A stretch of 64,000 bases of DNA from the NCBI GenBank assembly GCA_019059635.1, contig JAGVRJ010000012.1, positions 744,001 to 808,000 of the forward strand, in the 5' to 3' direction. The stretch is from Proales similis (lineage: Eukaryota; Rotifera; Eurotatoria; Ploima; Proalidae). The position numbers and the translations under genes are program-made. Below the pieces are notes generated by a model, which searched no databases, was not told where the DNA came from, and worked only from the letters and a program-made list of their open reading frames with translations. This document shows, piece after piece, positions 25,392 to 36,300 of the stretch (position 1 is the first letter of the stretch; every line of letters starts with the position of its first letter).

Positions 25392-25640
25392 TTTCGGCTC
25401 CAACTTAAAATGTAAATTAGAATAAATTCTCAACCAAAATGTATATCGATGCATGCACATAAATTACAGAACTAGAAAGCGGTTGGCATGGGCACAATTG
25501 TGAAGACGAGACGAGTCGCTAAGTTAACATTATAATGCCAGAGTAAAAGCTACAATAAAATATAAATGTCTTTATGTCTTTATTTGAAACTGGTCTAGAA
25601 TAAATTTAACTTCTCAAGTCAATATTTCTTCTATTATTAT

Positions 25641-28600
25641 CTATCCCCAAGCCATGATAACTTTGCTGTAGCTCACAAAAACTCCTTTGTTTGGTTTACT
25701 AAAACATAATTAGTCAAAACATACATCATAACACACATTGAAATGATGTAGGAAAAATTACCACCAAAAGTAGCGTTTTCCTTTATAAGTTCCATCGTGT
25801 TTTCCATCTAATCAAAAAAGCAAGATGATATAATAAAACTCTACAATAAAATAAAATAGAACCTTCAGTATCCAATTCCAGGCCATAATAAATATCTCTA
25901 TGTTCGGGCAATCGACCAATAAATTTTACAAAACCTTTGCTTATTTTTCCTCCAGGCCTAGTGAATTTTATCGTATGATTAATTTTAATATCTTCTGGTC
26001 TCAGAGGAATAAATGGTATTGGGCGACGATTTTGTATGTTTCCCCACACATCAGGTCTTTAATTAAAGTTAATAAGAGATTGATTGTCAGGTAACGTAAA
26101 TACAGGATAATTTTTTCTTTTCCCCCACTTTTTAAATGTTTAAACATTTAAAAGGTGAAATAAAGAAAAAATGACCCTGTTAAAAAAAATTTTACCTTGA
26201 ATAAAAATTTGTTCCCGTTCCAAGCTTATCAACGCTCTTGCTGCGTAAAATAGAATTTTGATCTTTACTTTGGTTAAGCACTTCATTTTGATTAGATACG
26301 AAAAATTCTAAAATAAAATTAACAATCATCATGACTTCCAAAAAATTTTTTTAGAGTAACCTACCTTCAGATTTTAGAATAAAACGCTTTTTTTTATGAT
26401 CACATTGATTCTCGTTGTAACGAGGACTTCGCATCATTTCAAATTCGAATGAATCAACCAAAGTATCTTCGTCTTGGAAACTTTGAAGTGAATTTTCCGT
26501 ATAGGGTGTATCAATACTCTTGTATGAAGAGTATCTTTTTGAACAGTTACTTAACATATAACCATCGAAGCTTTGACATTTTAAATCTCTATGTCGACAA
26601 ATACCATCCGAAGAAGAGACCTTTCCTACTAGACAACTAATTTTTCTGGGCTTTTCACTAAGATTGCCATTGGTTGATTCGCATGATGATTTAAGATCTT
26701 CTCTAGTACTTAACTTAGAAGTAACTTTAATATTTTGTACCATCGCTTCAGGATAACTACAAAATATATCTCCCCCTCTTCTATCTAATAATTAATTTAA
26801 GATATATGGAAATTAAGAGTTAAATATTAAATTGATAAGAGCAAAAAAGATTAACAGAATAGTACAATCCTCAATGCTTGAGTCTAGAAAATTCTAAGTT
26901 GCAACTTTTTTGAAGAATAAGATAAAAAAACTAAAAAAAATAAAAAAATTGAAATTAAAATTAAAAATCTCACCGTAATTTTTACGTTGCCGAATATGGT
27001 TTATATATTGTGTTTTTTTTATTGGATAATAATTTTGGTAGTTTTTATTGAGTCCTGAACTCTCTAAGCCTTTAAAATCATTTCTCAGGCGATGGTTTAT
27101 ATCGTTAAATCTGATATTTGATTGATTGTGGTAGATTCTGAAATGTTCAGCGCTAAAATCTTGGAACAGGTTACAAGCTTCCACCTTCATATCAACCGAA
27201 GGAAATTTTTGGAAACTCTTATAAAATTTTAAATTTCTAGTTCCGCTATCTAAAAATGATCCGATCGATGAAAAATTTTGATTTGCATAACTTTTGGTAC
27301 TATCTATATCGCTTTTGCTGTAAGTCGCTTTGATATCATAAAGCCTTCCAGGCTCAAAATTTCTATTTTTAATGTAATTATTTTGAGCCGAAATCGGACG
27401 ATTATCGGATATTTTAAAATATGAAGACGAGTATTTTTCATCATGCCTTTGCGATGCGATTAAATTTCCACTTAATTTTCCCGGTTTAAAGATAGTCTCA
27501 AGCTTGAGATTATCTTGAGACAGTTTTTGATTATCAAGAGCAAGCAGCCTTATATAGAATTTAGATAGAAGTTAATTTTTTTTAACAAGGCAAATCTTAC
27601 CTAATTTGATTTTTATAATCAGTCGATTCGCTTAGAATGTCATTAACTTGATTTTCACTTTTCTGTTGGTTTCTCGCCTAGTAATTTTCAACAATAAGTA
27701 ATAAAATGAAGCCAATAATTCACAATAAGAATTTTACTATTCTTTTTAATTCATAGTTCTCTGTCAAAACTTGCTGGATTGTCTGCTCTAATTGTTGTAT
27801 TTTGCAATTTTTTTTATTGTTCTCTGATTCTTTTTCATTTAAAATTCTCTCCAAAGAACCTAGACATTTTATAAAAAGAAATCGCACAAATATTGAGGAT
27901 ATACCCACTTATTTTATTTTGTAACAAGTCAATATCCTCTTTACTAAATTTTTGTGTCAGACAATCTCCAAGTTTGTCAATCGTTCCTTGTACTTTATTG
28001 AAATCCCCTGTAAAAAGGTTCTTCTCTGGGCCTAATTTTATATCCTCACAATTGTTCTGAAATTCTGGTAGAAAAAAAAATCTAAGAGTTTAATTTGAGT
28101 TTACTTTTTCAATCATGGAAGTGTTTTCGATTTCAATATTTAGTTTTGAATTTGCTGTTTTGTTTGCTTTAAGCGAATTATTTTCAAGTTCAAGTTCATC
28201 TAGTGCTTTTTGTAATTGATAAATATCCAAGTCTTTTTCACGAAGCTCACGTTTAAGAGTCAAATAATTCATATATTTTCCTTCCTTTTTTTTAAATATT
28301 AGCAAAAATCAGGAATAGAAACCCAAAATTATCAGGAAAAAAAAATTTAAGGATTTACCATAAAAAAATCTTCATGAGTGAATTTGTTCCCTTGTGAATT
28401 CTGATATCTTCTAATATCTTCTTCCCTATTATCAAAACTTAAATAAAGATCTTGTTCTTCTTGTGACTTTTCATTTTTGAATGGGATATCGTTCGATTCA
28501 TTCAAATCACATAAGTTCTCATTTTTTAACAGGTTGCTTTCTTCATCAAGAAAAAATGCTTCAAAGGAGCTTGAATTCAATTTTGTGGTGATCTTATTTA

Positions 28601-28907
28601 TGTCACATCCTATAGAACATTCAGGGCTTGGAGAAATTAAATCAATACTATTTTCTTCCTCAAATAAGCAATTTTTGCATCTTTCAATGGTTGTTACTTT
28701 TGTCTCAGGCATATTTAACGAAAGGATATTTTTACCAGCTAAATTGTGATCATTAAATTCATAAGTACTTGATTCATTTTGTACTTGACAAGGTAAAGGT
28801 ATTTTTATAGTACTTATATTTTCATAACTTGCCAATATCTTTTGCGAAAAAATAGTATTATCAAGAATATCATCGATCAATTTACGAATAACCTGTTCTG
28901 AATCCAT
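25641..28907 (-). CDS. Coiled-coil protein with C-terminal CAP-Gly domain
   Basis: Eleven exons (28907-28359, 28284-28105, 28056-27909, 27859-27738, 27677-27601, 27548-26974, 26784-26365, 26307-26196, 26056-25863, 25807-25762, 25698-25641) join to 826 aa. CAP-Gly domains bind microtubules and EB-type C-terminal tails. The CAP-Gly domain occupies about residues 745-826, split over three exons: IKINHTIKFTRPGGKISKGF, then RDIYYGLELDTEDGKHDGTY, then GKRYFWCKPNKGVFVSYSKV. It has the expected GKHDG and the aromatic/glycine core. Residues about 185-340 form coiled coils (KRELREKDLDIYQLQKALDE). The N-terminal 180 residues and the central region are low-complexity and unrecognised. The protein ends only about five residues after the domain, unlike CLIP or p150Glued. 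I do not recognise the exact orthologue; a centrosome- or cilium-linked role is a guess from domain type. Confidence 0.75.
26130..26153. repeat. 24-bp perfect palindrome inside an intron of the CAP-Gly gene
   Basis: Bases 26130-26153 form a perfect inverted repeat centred on GTTT|AAAC with arms TTTTAAATGTTT and its complement. It lies in intron 8 (26195-26057), which at 139 nt is more than twice the usual intron length here. Confidence 0.8.
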
Positions 28908-29437
28908 CTTTATCGTTGTCGAAAGAAGATAATTGTTTAGAGTTAAAAGAATCAGAAATCAGTTCTACTTATACGGTTAAAAGTATAGGATTAATGATTT
29001 AATTTAGGGTTAATACAAATCTTGAAAGCGAAAGTAAATGAAATTTTTGTATTGGAAATCGCAATATATAAGAAGTAAATATAATGGCTTAATTGTGCCT
29101 TTAAACCCTTAAAAAAAGATAAAGTGTTGAAGAATATAGCTCTTTTAATAATCAGACAACATAACCATGACAACAGCCTGGTTTCGATTCTTCTAAAAAC
29201 AAGAATTAACTACTTTTTGTACACTTACCGTGGCGACAGAATTTTATTTCTAGGGTTTTGATGTTTTTGATTTCTTATTTTTAAAATCGTTGAGCAAAGA
29301 GCTTACAAGAAACCAACTTGATGGTCTGGAACTATTGCGAACCCCTCTAAATTATAGAAGGGAAACTAATAATATGGGCAATTTAATAGTTCATAAAATT
29401 TTGATATGATATAATTTTTTGTATTTAAACTTTGAAA

Positions 29438-29632
29438 TCATCTTGGTAGTACGTTCTTAGATAAAAAATTATTCTTCAGCGATTTCAAGTCTTGGTACGC
29501 AAAGACATATAAACGCTTAGACGTCCCAAAAAAAACAGAAATATCAACAACCTCACGGGTAAAAAAAGCACATAACAAAGTCACGACTCTCGCCCCTCCG
29601 GCCCTTAATATGTTAAAAAATTCTAGAGGCAA
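29438..29632 (-). pseudogene. BRCT-like fragment beside the array
   Basis: An open stretch of 64 codons reads LEFFNILRAGGARVV, then a hydrophobic strand (VVDISVFF) and FAYQDLKSLKNNF. The RAGG-x-VV pattern and the strand order resemble one BRCT repeat, the phosphopeptide-binding fold of DNA-damage proteins. There is no start codon (the frame opens with TTG after an in-frame stop) and the stretch is too short for a complete domain. A donor-like GTACTA near its 3' end and possible further exons at about 29330 and 29240 leave open that it is a real exon. It may equally be a fragment of a gene cut by the growing array. Low certainty. Confidence 0.3.
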
Positions 29633-29871
29633 ACATGCAAGATAGATCGATCTTTACCTGCATATTCAAAGTAGAGCTACAAAGTAAACCGATAAGATAT
29701 CTGCCACACCTAGAAGGATACGAAGTCCTTTAAAAAACGTAAAAAGGACAAAATAAATAAATTGTGAGAAAAATTTTATAATGAAAAATTGAGCTGGTTT
29801 TACAAAAAACCAATAAAAGGGGAGTTAGCCACGATAAAGAGAAAGAAAGGGAAAGGAAAAATAATTTCGGT

Positions 29872-29994
29872 TCAAGTTAGGGTCAGGAAGAAGATAAATA
29901 TTTTCTGTTGGCCAAATAGTTCCTCCTCAACCCAACAAGGGCCTTTTACTTGGTTTTCCACTGCCAGTTTATTTGCTCGTTCTTTGTTCGTCAT
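29872..29994 (-). other. 40-codon open frame of coding-like composition
   Basis: An ATG at 29994 opens a frame of 40 residues that includes ENQVKGPCWVEEELFGQQK, which is unlike the random AT-rich translation around it. I do not recognise it. It lies directly against the inverted satellite copies and on the same strand as the BRCT-like fragment, so both could belong to one disrupted gene. Confidence 0.2.
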
Positions 29995-30006
29995 AAAGTT
30001 CCTGTA

Positions 30007-30310
30007 ACCATACAAGAGCCGTGAACTAAAGTTAAAAAGAAATAAACCTTGATTTCTCTTTTACTCAAGCTTGAAACATATGTTAACCTGTTTTGGAGAA
30101 AAGAAGGGACAGGGTTAGGAAATATAAATAGAATTATAGGGAATATTTGGATTTAACTAATATTTTTGATTCGTAATGAAGTTCCTCAACAACCATACAA
30201 GAGCCGTGAAATCAGAATAAAGAAAAATAAACCTAGTTTCTCATCTACTAAAGCTTGAAAAACAGGATAAATTCTTTTGAGAAGATAAGAGAGAAGTTCT
30301 GATGGGTAAA
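30007..30310 (-). repeat. Diverged satellite monomers in inverted orientation
   Basis: Two copies of a motif (ACCATACAAGAGCCGTGAA at 30007 and 30192) lie 185 bp apart. Between and after them, segments such as CTACTAAAGCTTGAAAAACA at about 30249 and AAGCTTGAAACATATGTTAA at about 30067 match the reverse complement of the satellite core. So the left edge carries about one and a half to two old monomers in the opposite orientation to the main array, with many substitutions. Confidence 0.75.
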
Positions 30311-30324
30311 TATAAGGTTATATA

Positions 30325-33300
30325 AGGGTTGAGAAAGAACTTTTTGACCACCCAAAATTATTTATTTCCTTTATATTTCTAACCATTACTCTATTAAAAA
30401 TATTTTTTTGACCTCCTTCTCTTCTCCAAAGCAGGTTGTTATCTGTTTTAAGCTTTGGTAGAAGGGTATGCGAGGTTTTAGGTTCTGATTATCAAGTATT
30501 AGGCTAGATTAGGGTTGAGAAAATACTTTTTGGCAACCAAAAATTATTTATTTCCTGTATATTTCTAACCAAAACTATATGTAAAATATTTATATGACTT
30601 CCTTTTCTACTCCAAAGCAGGTCGTTATCTGTTTTGAGCTTTGGTAGAAGGGTAAGGCGAGGTTTAAGGTTCTGATTATCAAGTATTAAGCTAGATTAGG
30701 GTTGAGAAAATACTTTTGGACTACCTAAAATTATTTATTTCTTTCTATTTCTAACAACAACTCTAATAAAAATATTTTTATGACTTCCTTCTCTACTCCA
30801 AAGCAGGTTGTTATCTGTTTTGAGCTTTGGTAGAAGGGTAAGGCGAGGTTTTAGGTTCTATTTATCAAGTATTAGGCTAGATTAGGGCTGAGAAAATACT
30901 TTTTCACAACCCAAAATTATATATTTCCTTTATATTTCTAACCACAACTCTATAAAAAATATTTTTTTGACATCCTTCTCTTCTCCAAAGCAGGTTGTTA
31001 TCTGTTTTGAGCTTTGGTAGATGGGGGAGGCGAGGTTTAAGCTTCTGATTGCCAAGTATAACGCAAGATTAGGGTTGAGAAAATATTTTTTCCCTACCCA
31101 AAATTATTTATTTCTTTTTATTTCTAACCACAACTGAAATAAAAAAATTATTCTGGCTTCCTTCTCTACTCCAAAGCAGGTTGTTATCTGTTTTGAGCTT
31201 TGGTAGAAGGGTAAGGCGAGGTTTTAGGTTCTGATAATCAAGTATTAGGCTAGATTAGGGTTGAGAAAATACTTTTTCACTACCCAAAATTATATATTTC
31301 CTTTATATTTCTAACCACAACTCTATAAAAAATATTTTTTTGACATCCTTCTCTTCTCCAAAGCAGGTTGTTATCTGTTTTGAGCTTTGGTAGAAGGGTA
31401 AGGCGAGGTTTAAGGTTCTGATTATCAAGTATTAAGCTAGATTAGGGTTGAGAAAATACTTTTTCACTACCCAAAATTATTTATTTCCTTTATATTTCTA
31501 ACCACAACTGAAATAAAAAAATTATTCTGGCTTCCTTCTCTACTCCAAAGCAGGTTGTTATCTGTTTTGAGCTTTGGTAGAAGGGTAAGGCGAGGTTTTA
31601 GGTTCTATTTATCAAGTATTAGGCTAGATTAGGGCTGAGAAAATACTTTTTCACAACCCAAAATTATATATTTCCTTTATATTTCTAACCACAACTCTAT
31701 AAAAAATATTTTTTTGACATCCTTCTCTTCTCCAAAGCAGGTTGTTATCTGTTTTGAGCTTTGGTAGAAGGTAAAGGCGAGTTTTAAGGGTCTGATTGCT
31801 AAGTATTAAGCTAGATTAGGGTTGAGAAAATACTTTTGGACTACCTAAAATTATTTATTTCTTTTTATTTCTAACAACAACTCTAATAAAAATATTTTTA
31901 TGACTTCCTTCTCTACTCCAAAGCAGGTTGTTATCTGTTTTGAGCTTTGGTAGAAGGGTAAGGCGAGGTTTTAGGTTCTGATAATCAAGTATAAGGCTAG
32001 ATTAGGGTTGAGAAAATACTTTTTCACTACCCAAAATTATATATTTCCTTTATATTTCTAACCACAACTCTATAAAAAATATTGTTTTGACATCCTTCTC
32101 TTCTCCAAAGCAGGTTGTTATCTGTTTTGAGCTTTGGTAGAAGGGTAAGGCGAGTTTTAAGGGTCTGATTGCTAAGTATTAAGCTAGATTAGGGTTGAGA
32201 AAATACTTTTGGACTACCTAAAATTATTTATTTCTTTTTATTTCTAACAACAACTCTATTAAAAATATCTTTTGGACTTCCTTCTCTTTTCTAAAGCAGG
32301 TTGTTATCTGTTTTGAGCTTTGGTAGAAGGGTAAGGCGAGGTTTAAGGTTCTGATTATCAAGTATTAGGCTAGATTAGGGTTGAGAAAATACTTTTTCAC
32401 TACCCAAAATTATATATTTCCTTTATATTTCTAACCACAACTCTATAAAAAATATTGTTTTGACATCCTTCTCTTCTCCAAAGCAGGTTGTTATCTGTTT
32501 TGAGCTTTGGTAGAAGGGTAAGGCGAGTTTTAAGGGTCTGATTGCTAAGTATTAAGCTAGATTAGGGTTGAGAAAATACTTTTGGACTACCTAAAATTAT
32601 TTATTTCTTTTTATTTCTAACAACAACTCTATTAAAAATATCTTTTGGACTTCCTTCTCTTTTCTAAAGCAGGTTGTTATCTGTTTTGAGCTTTGGTAGA
32701 AGGGTAAGGCGAGGTTTAAGGTTCTGATTATCAAGTATTAGGCTAGATTAGGGTTGAGAAAATACTTTTTCACTACCCAAAATTATTTATTTCCTTTATA
32801 TTTCTAACCACAACTGAAATAAAAAAATTATTCTGGCTTCCTTCTCTACTCCCAAGCAGGTTGTTATCTGTTTTGAGCTTTGGTAGAAGGGTAAGGCGAG
32901 GTTTTAGGTTCTATTTATCAAGTATTAGGCTAGATTAGGGCTGAGAAAATACTTTTTCACAACCCAAAATTATATATTTCCTTTATATTTCTAACCACAA
33001 CTCTATAAAAAATATTTTTTTGACATCCTTCTCTTCTCCAAAGCAGGTTGTTATCTGTTTTGAGCTTTGGTAGAAGGGGGAGGCGAGGTTTAAGCTTCTG
33101 ATTGCCAAGTATAACGCAAGATTAGGGTTGAGAAAATATTTTTTCCCTACTCAAAATTATTTATTTCTTTTTATTTCTAACCACAACTGAAATAAAAAAA
33201 TTATTCTGGCTTCCTTCTCTACTCCAAAGCAGGTTGTTATCTGTTTTGAGCTTTGGTAGAAGGGTAAGGCGAGGTTTTAGGTTCTGATAATCAAGTATTA

Positions 33301-36300
33301 GGCTAGATTAGGGTTGAGAAAATACTTTTTCACTACCCAAAATTATATATTTCCTTTATATTTCTAACCACAACTCTATAAAAAATATTTTTTTGACATC
33401 CTTCTCTTCTCCAAAGCAGGTTGTTATCTGTTTTGAGCTTTGGTAGAAGGGTAAGGCGAGGTTTAAGGTTCTGATTATCAAGTATTAGGCTAGATTAGGG
33501 TTGAGAAAATACTTTTTCACTACCCAAAATTATTTATTTCCTTTATATTTCTAACCACAACTGAAATAAAAAAATTATTCTGGCTTCCTTCTCTACTCCA
33601 AAGCAGGTTGTTATCTGTTTTGAGCTTTGGTAGAAGGGTAAGGCGAGTTTTAAGGGTCTGATTGCTAAGTATTAAGCTAGATTAGGGTTGAGAAAATACT
33701 TTTGGACTACCTAAAATTATTTATTTCCTTTATATTTCTAACCACAACTCTATAAAAAATATTTTTTTGACATCCTTCTCTTCTCCAAAGCAGGTTGTTA
33801 TCTGTTTTGAGCTTTGGTAGAAGGTTAAGGCGAGTTTTAAGGTTCTGATTATCAAGTATTAAGCTAGATTAGGGTTGAGAAAATACTTTTGGACTACCTA
33901 AAATTATTTATTTCTTTCTATTTCTAACAACAACTCTAATAAAAAAATTATTCTGGCTTCCTTCTCTACTCCAAACCAGGTTGTTATCTGTTTTGAGCTT
34001 TGGTAGAAGGGTAAGGCGAGGTTTTAGGTTCTGATAATCAAGTATTAGGCTAGATTAGGGTTGAGAAAATACTTTTGGACTACCTAAAATTATTTATTTC
34101 TTTCTATTTCTAACAACAACTCTAATAAAAATATTTTTATGACTTCCTTCTCTACTCCAAAGCAGGTTGTTATCTGTTTTGAGCTTTGGTAGAAGAGCGA
34201 GGCGAGGTTTAAGGTTCTGATTATCAAGTATTAGGCTAGATTAGGGTTGAGAAAATACTTTTTCACTACCCAAAATTATTTATTTCCTTTATATTTCTAA
34301 CCACAACTCTATAAAAAATATTTTTTGGACTTCCTTCTCTTTTCTAAAGCAGGTTGTTATCTGTTTTGAGCTTTGGTAGAAGGGTAAGGCGAGGTTTAAG
34401 GTTCTGATTGCCATGTATTACGCAAGATTAGGGTTGAGAAAATATTTTTTCCCTACTCAAAATTATTTATTTCTTTTTATTTCTAACCACAACTGAAATA
34501 AAAAAATTATTCTGGCTTCCTTCTCTACTCCCAAGCAGGTTGTTATCTGTTTTGAGCTTTGGTAGAAGGGTAAGGCGAGGTTTAAGGTTCTGATAATCAA
34601 GTATTAGGCTAGATTAGGGTTGAGAAAATACTTTTTCACTACCCAAAATTATTTATTTCCTTTATATTTCTAACCACAACTCTATTAAAAATATTTTTTG
34701 GACTTCCTTCTCTTTTCTAAAGCAGGTTGTTATCTGTTTTGAGCTTTGGTAGAAGGGGGAGGCGAGGTTTAAGCTTCTGATTGCCATGTATTACGCAAGA
34801 TTAGGGTTGAGAAAATATTTTTTCCCTACTCAAAATTATTTATTTCTTTTTATTTCTAACCACAACTGAAATAAAAAAATTATTCTGGCTTCCTTCTCTA
34901 CTCCAAAGCAGGTTGTTATCTGTTTTGAGCTTTGGTAGAAGGGTAAGGCGAGGTTTAAGCTTCTGATTGCCAAGTATAACGCAAGATTAGGGTTGAGAAA
35001 ATACTTTTGGCTACCCAAAATTAATTATTTCCTTTATATTTCTAACCGCAACTGAAATAAAATTTTTTATATGACTTCCTTCTCTACACTAAAGCAGGTC
35101 GTTATCTGTTTTGAGCTTTGGTAGAAAGGTAAGGCGAGGTTTAAGGTTCTGATTATCAAGTATTAGGCTAGATTAGGGTTGAGAAAATACTTTTTCACTA
35201 CCCAAAATTATTTATTTCCTTTATATTTCTAACCACAACTGAAATAAAATTATTTATATGACTTCCTTCTCTACAACACAGCAGGTCGTTATCTGTTTTG
35301 AGCTTTGGTAGAAGGGTAAGGCGAGGTTTAAGGTTCTGATTATCAAGTATTAAGCTAGATTAGGGTTGAGAAAATACTTTTGGACTACCTAAAATTATTT
35401 ATTTCTTTCTATTTCTAACAACAACTCTAATAAAAATATTTTTATGACTTCCTTCTCTACTCCAAAGCAGGTTGTTATCTGTTTTGAGCTTTGGTAGAAG
35501 GGTAAGGCGAGGTTTTAGGTTCTATTTATCAAGTATTAGGCTAGATTAGGGCTGAGAAAATACTTTTTCACAACCCAAAATTATATATTTCCTTTATATT
35601 TCTAACCACAACTCTATAAAAAATATTTTTTTGACATCCTTCTCTTCTCCAAAGCAGGTTGTTATCTGTTTTGAGCTTTGGTAGAAGGGGGAGGCGAGGT
35701 TTAAGCTTCTGATTGCCAAGTATAACGCAAGATTAGGGTTGAGAAAATATTTTTTCCCTACTCAAAATTATTTATTTCTTTTTATTTCTAACCACAACTG
35801 AAATAAAAAAATTATTCTGGCTTCCTTCTCTACTCCAAAGCAGGTTGTTATCTGTTTTGAGCTTTGGTAGAAGGGTAAGGCGAGGTTTTAGGTTCTGATA
35901 ATCAAGTATTAGGATAGATTAGGGTTGAGAAAATACTTTTTCACTACCCAAAATTATATATTTCCTTTATATTTCTAACCACAACTCTATAAAAAATATT
36001 TTTTTGACATCCTTCTCTTCTCCAAAGCAGGTTGTTATCTGTTTTGAGCTTTGGTAGAAGGGTAAGGCGAGGTTTAAGGTTCTGATTATCAAGTATTAGG
36101 CTAGATTAGGGTTGAGAAAATACTTTTTCACTACCCAAAATTATTTATTTCCTTTATATTTCTAACCACAACTGAAATAAAAAAATTATTCTGGCTTCCT
36201 TTTCTACTCCAAAGCAGGTTGTTATCTGTTTTGAGCTTTGGTAGAAGGGTAAGGCGAGGTTTTAGGTTCTGATAATCAAGTATTAGGCTAGATTAGGGTT

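Larger units (their letters stand above)
28908..30006. other. Interval between CAP-Gly gene and satellite array
   Basis: About 1.1 kb upstream of the CAP-Gly gene. Its left end should contain that gene's promoter. The right two thirds hold two minus-strand coding-like stretches listed separately, and short segments with good splice donors (for example at about 29230), which together look like the debris or scattered exons of another gene. I could not assemble a convincing model. Confidence 0.4.

Noticed and set aside
29789-30007. Plus-strand open frame of 72 codons at the array edge
   Set aside because: It starts without ATG, has biased low-complexity composition and overlaps the more coding-like minus-strand frame.
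34836-35018. Open frame of 60 codons inside the satellite array
   Set aside because: It arises from ordinary monomer sequence where stop codons happen to be mutated; neighbouring monomers do not keep the frame open.
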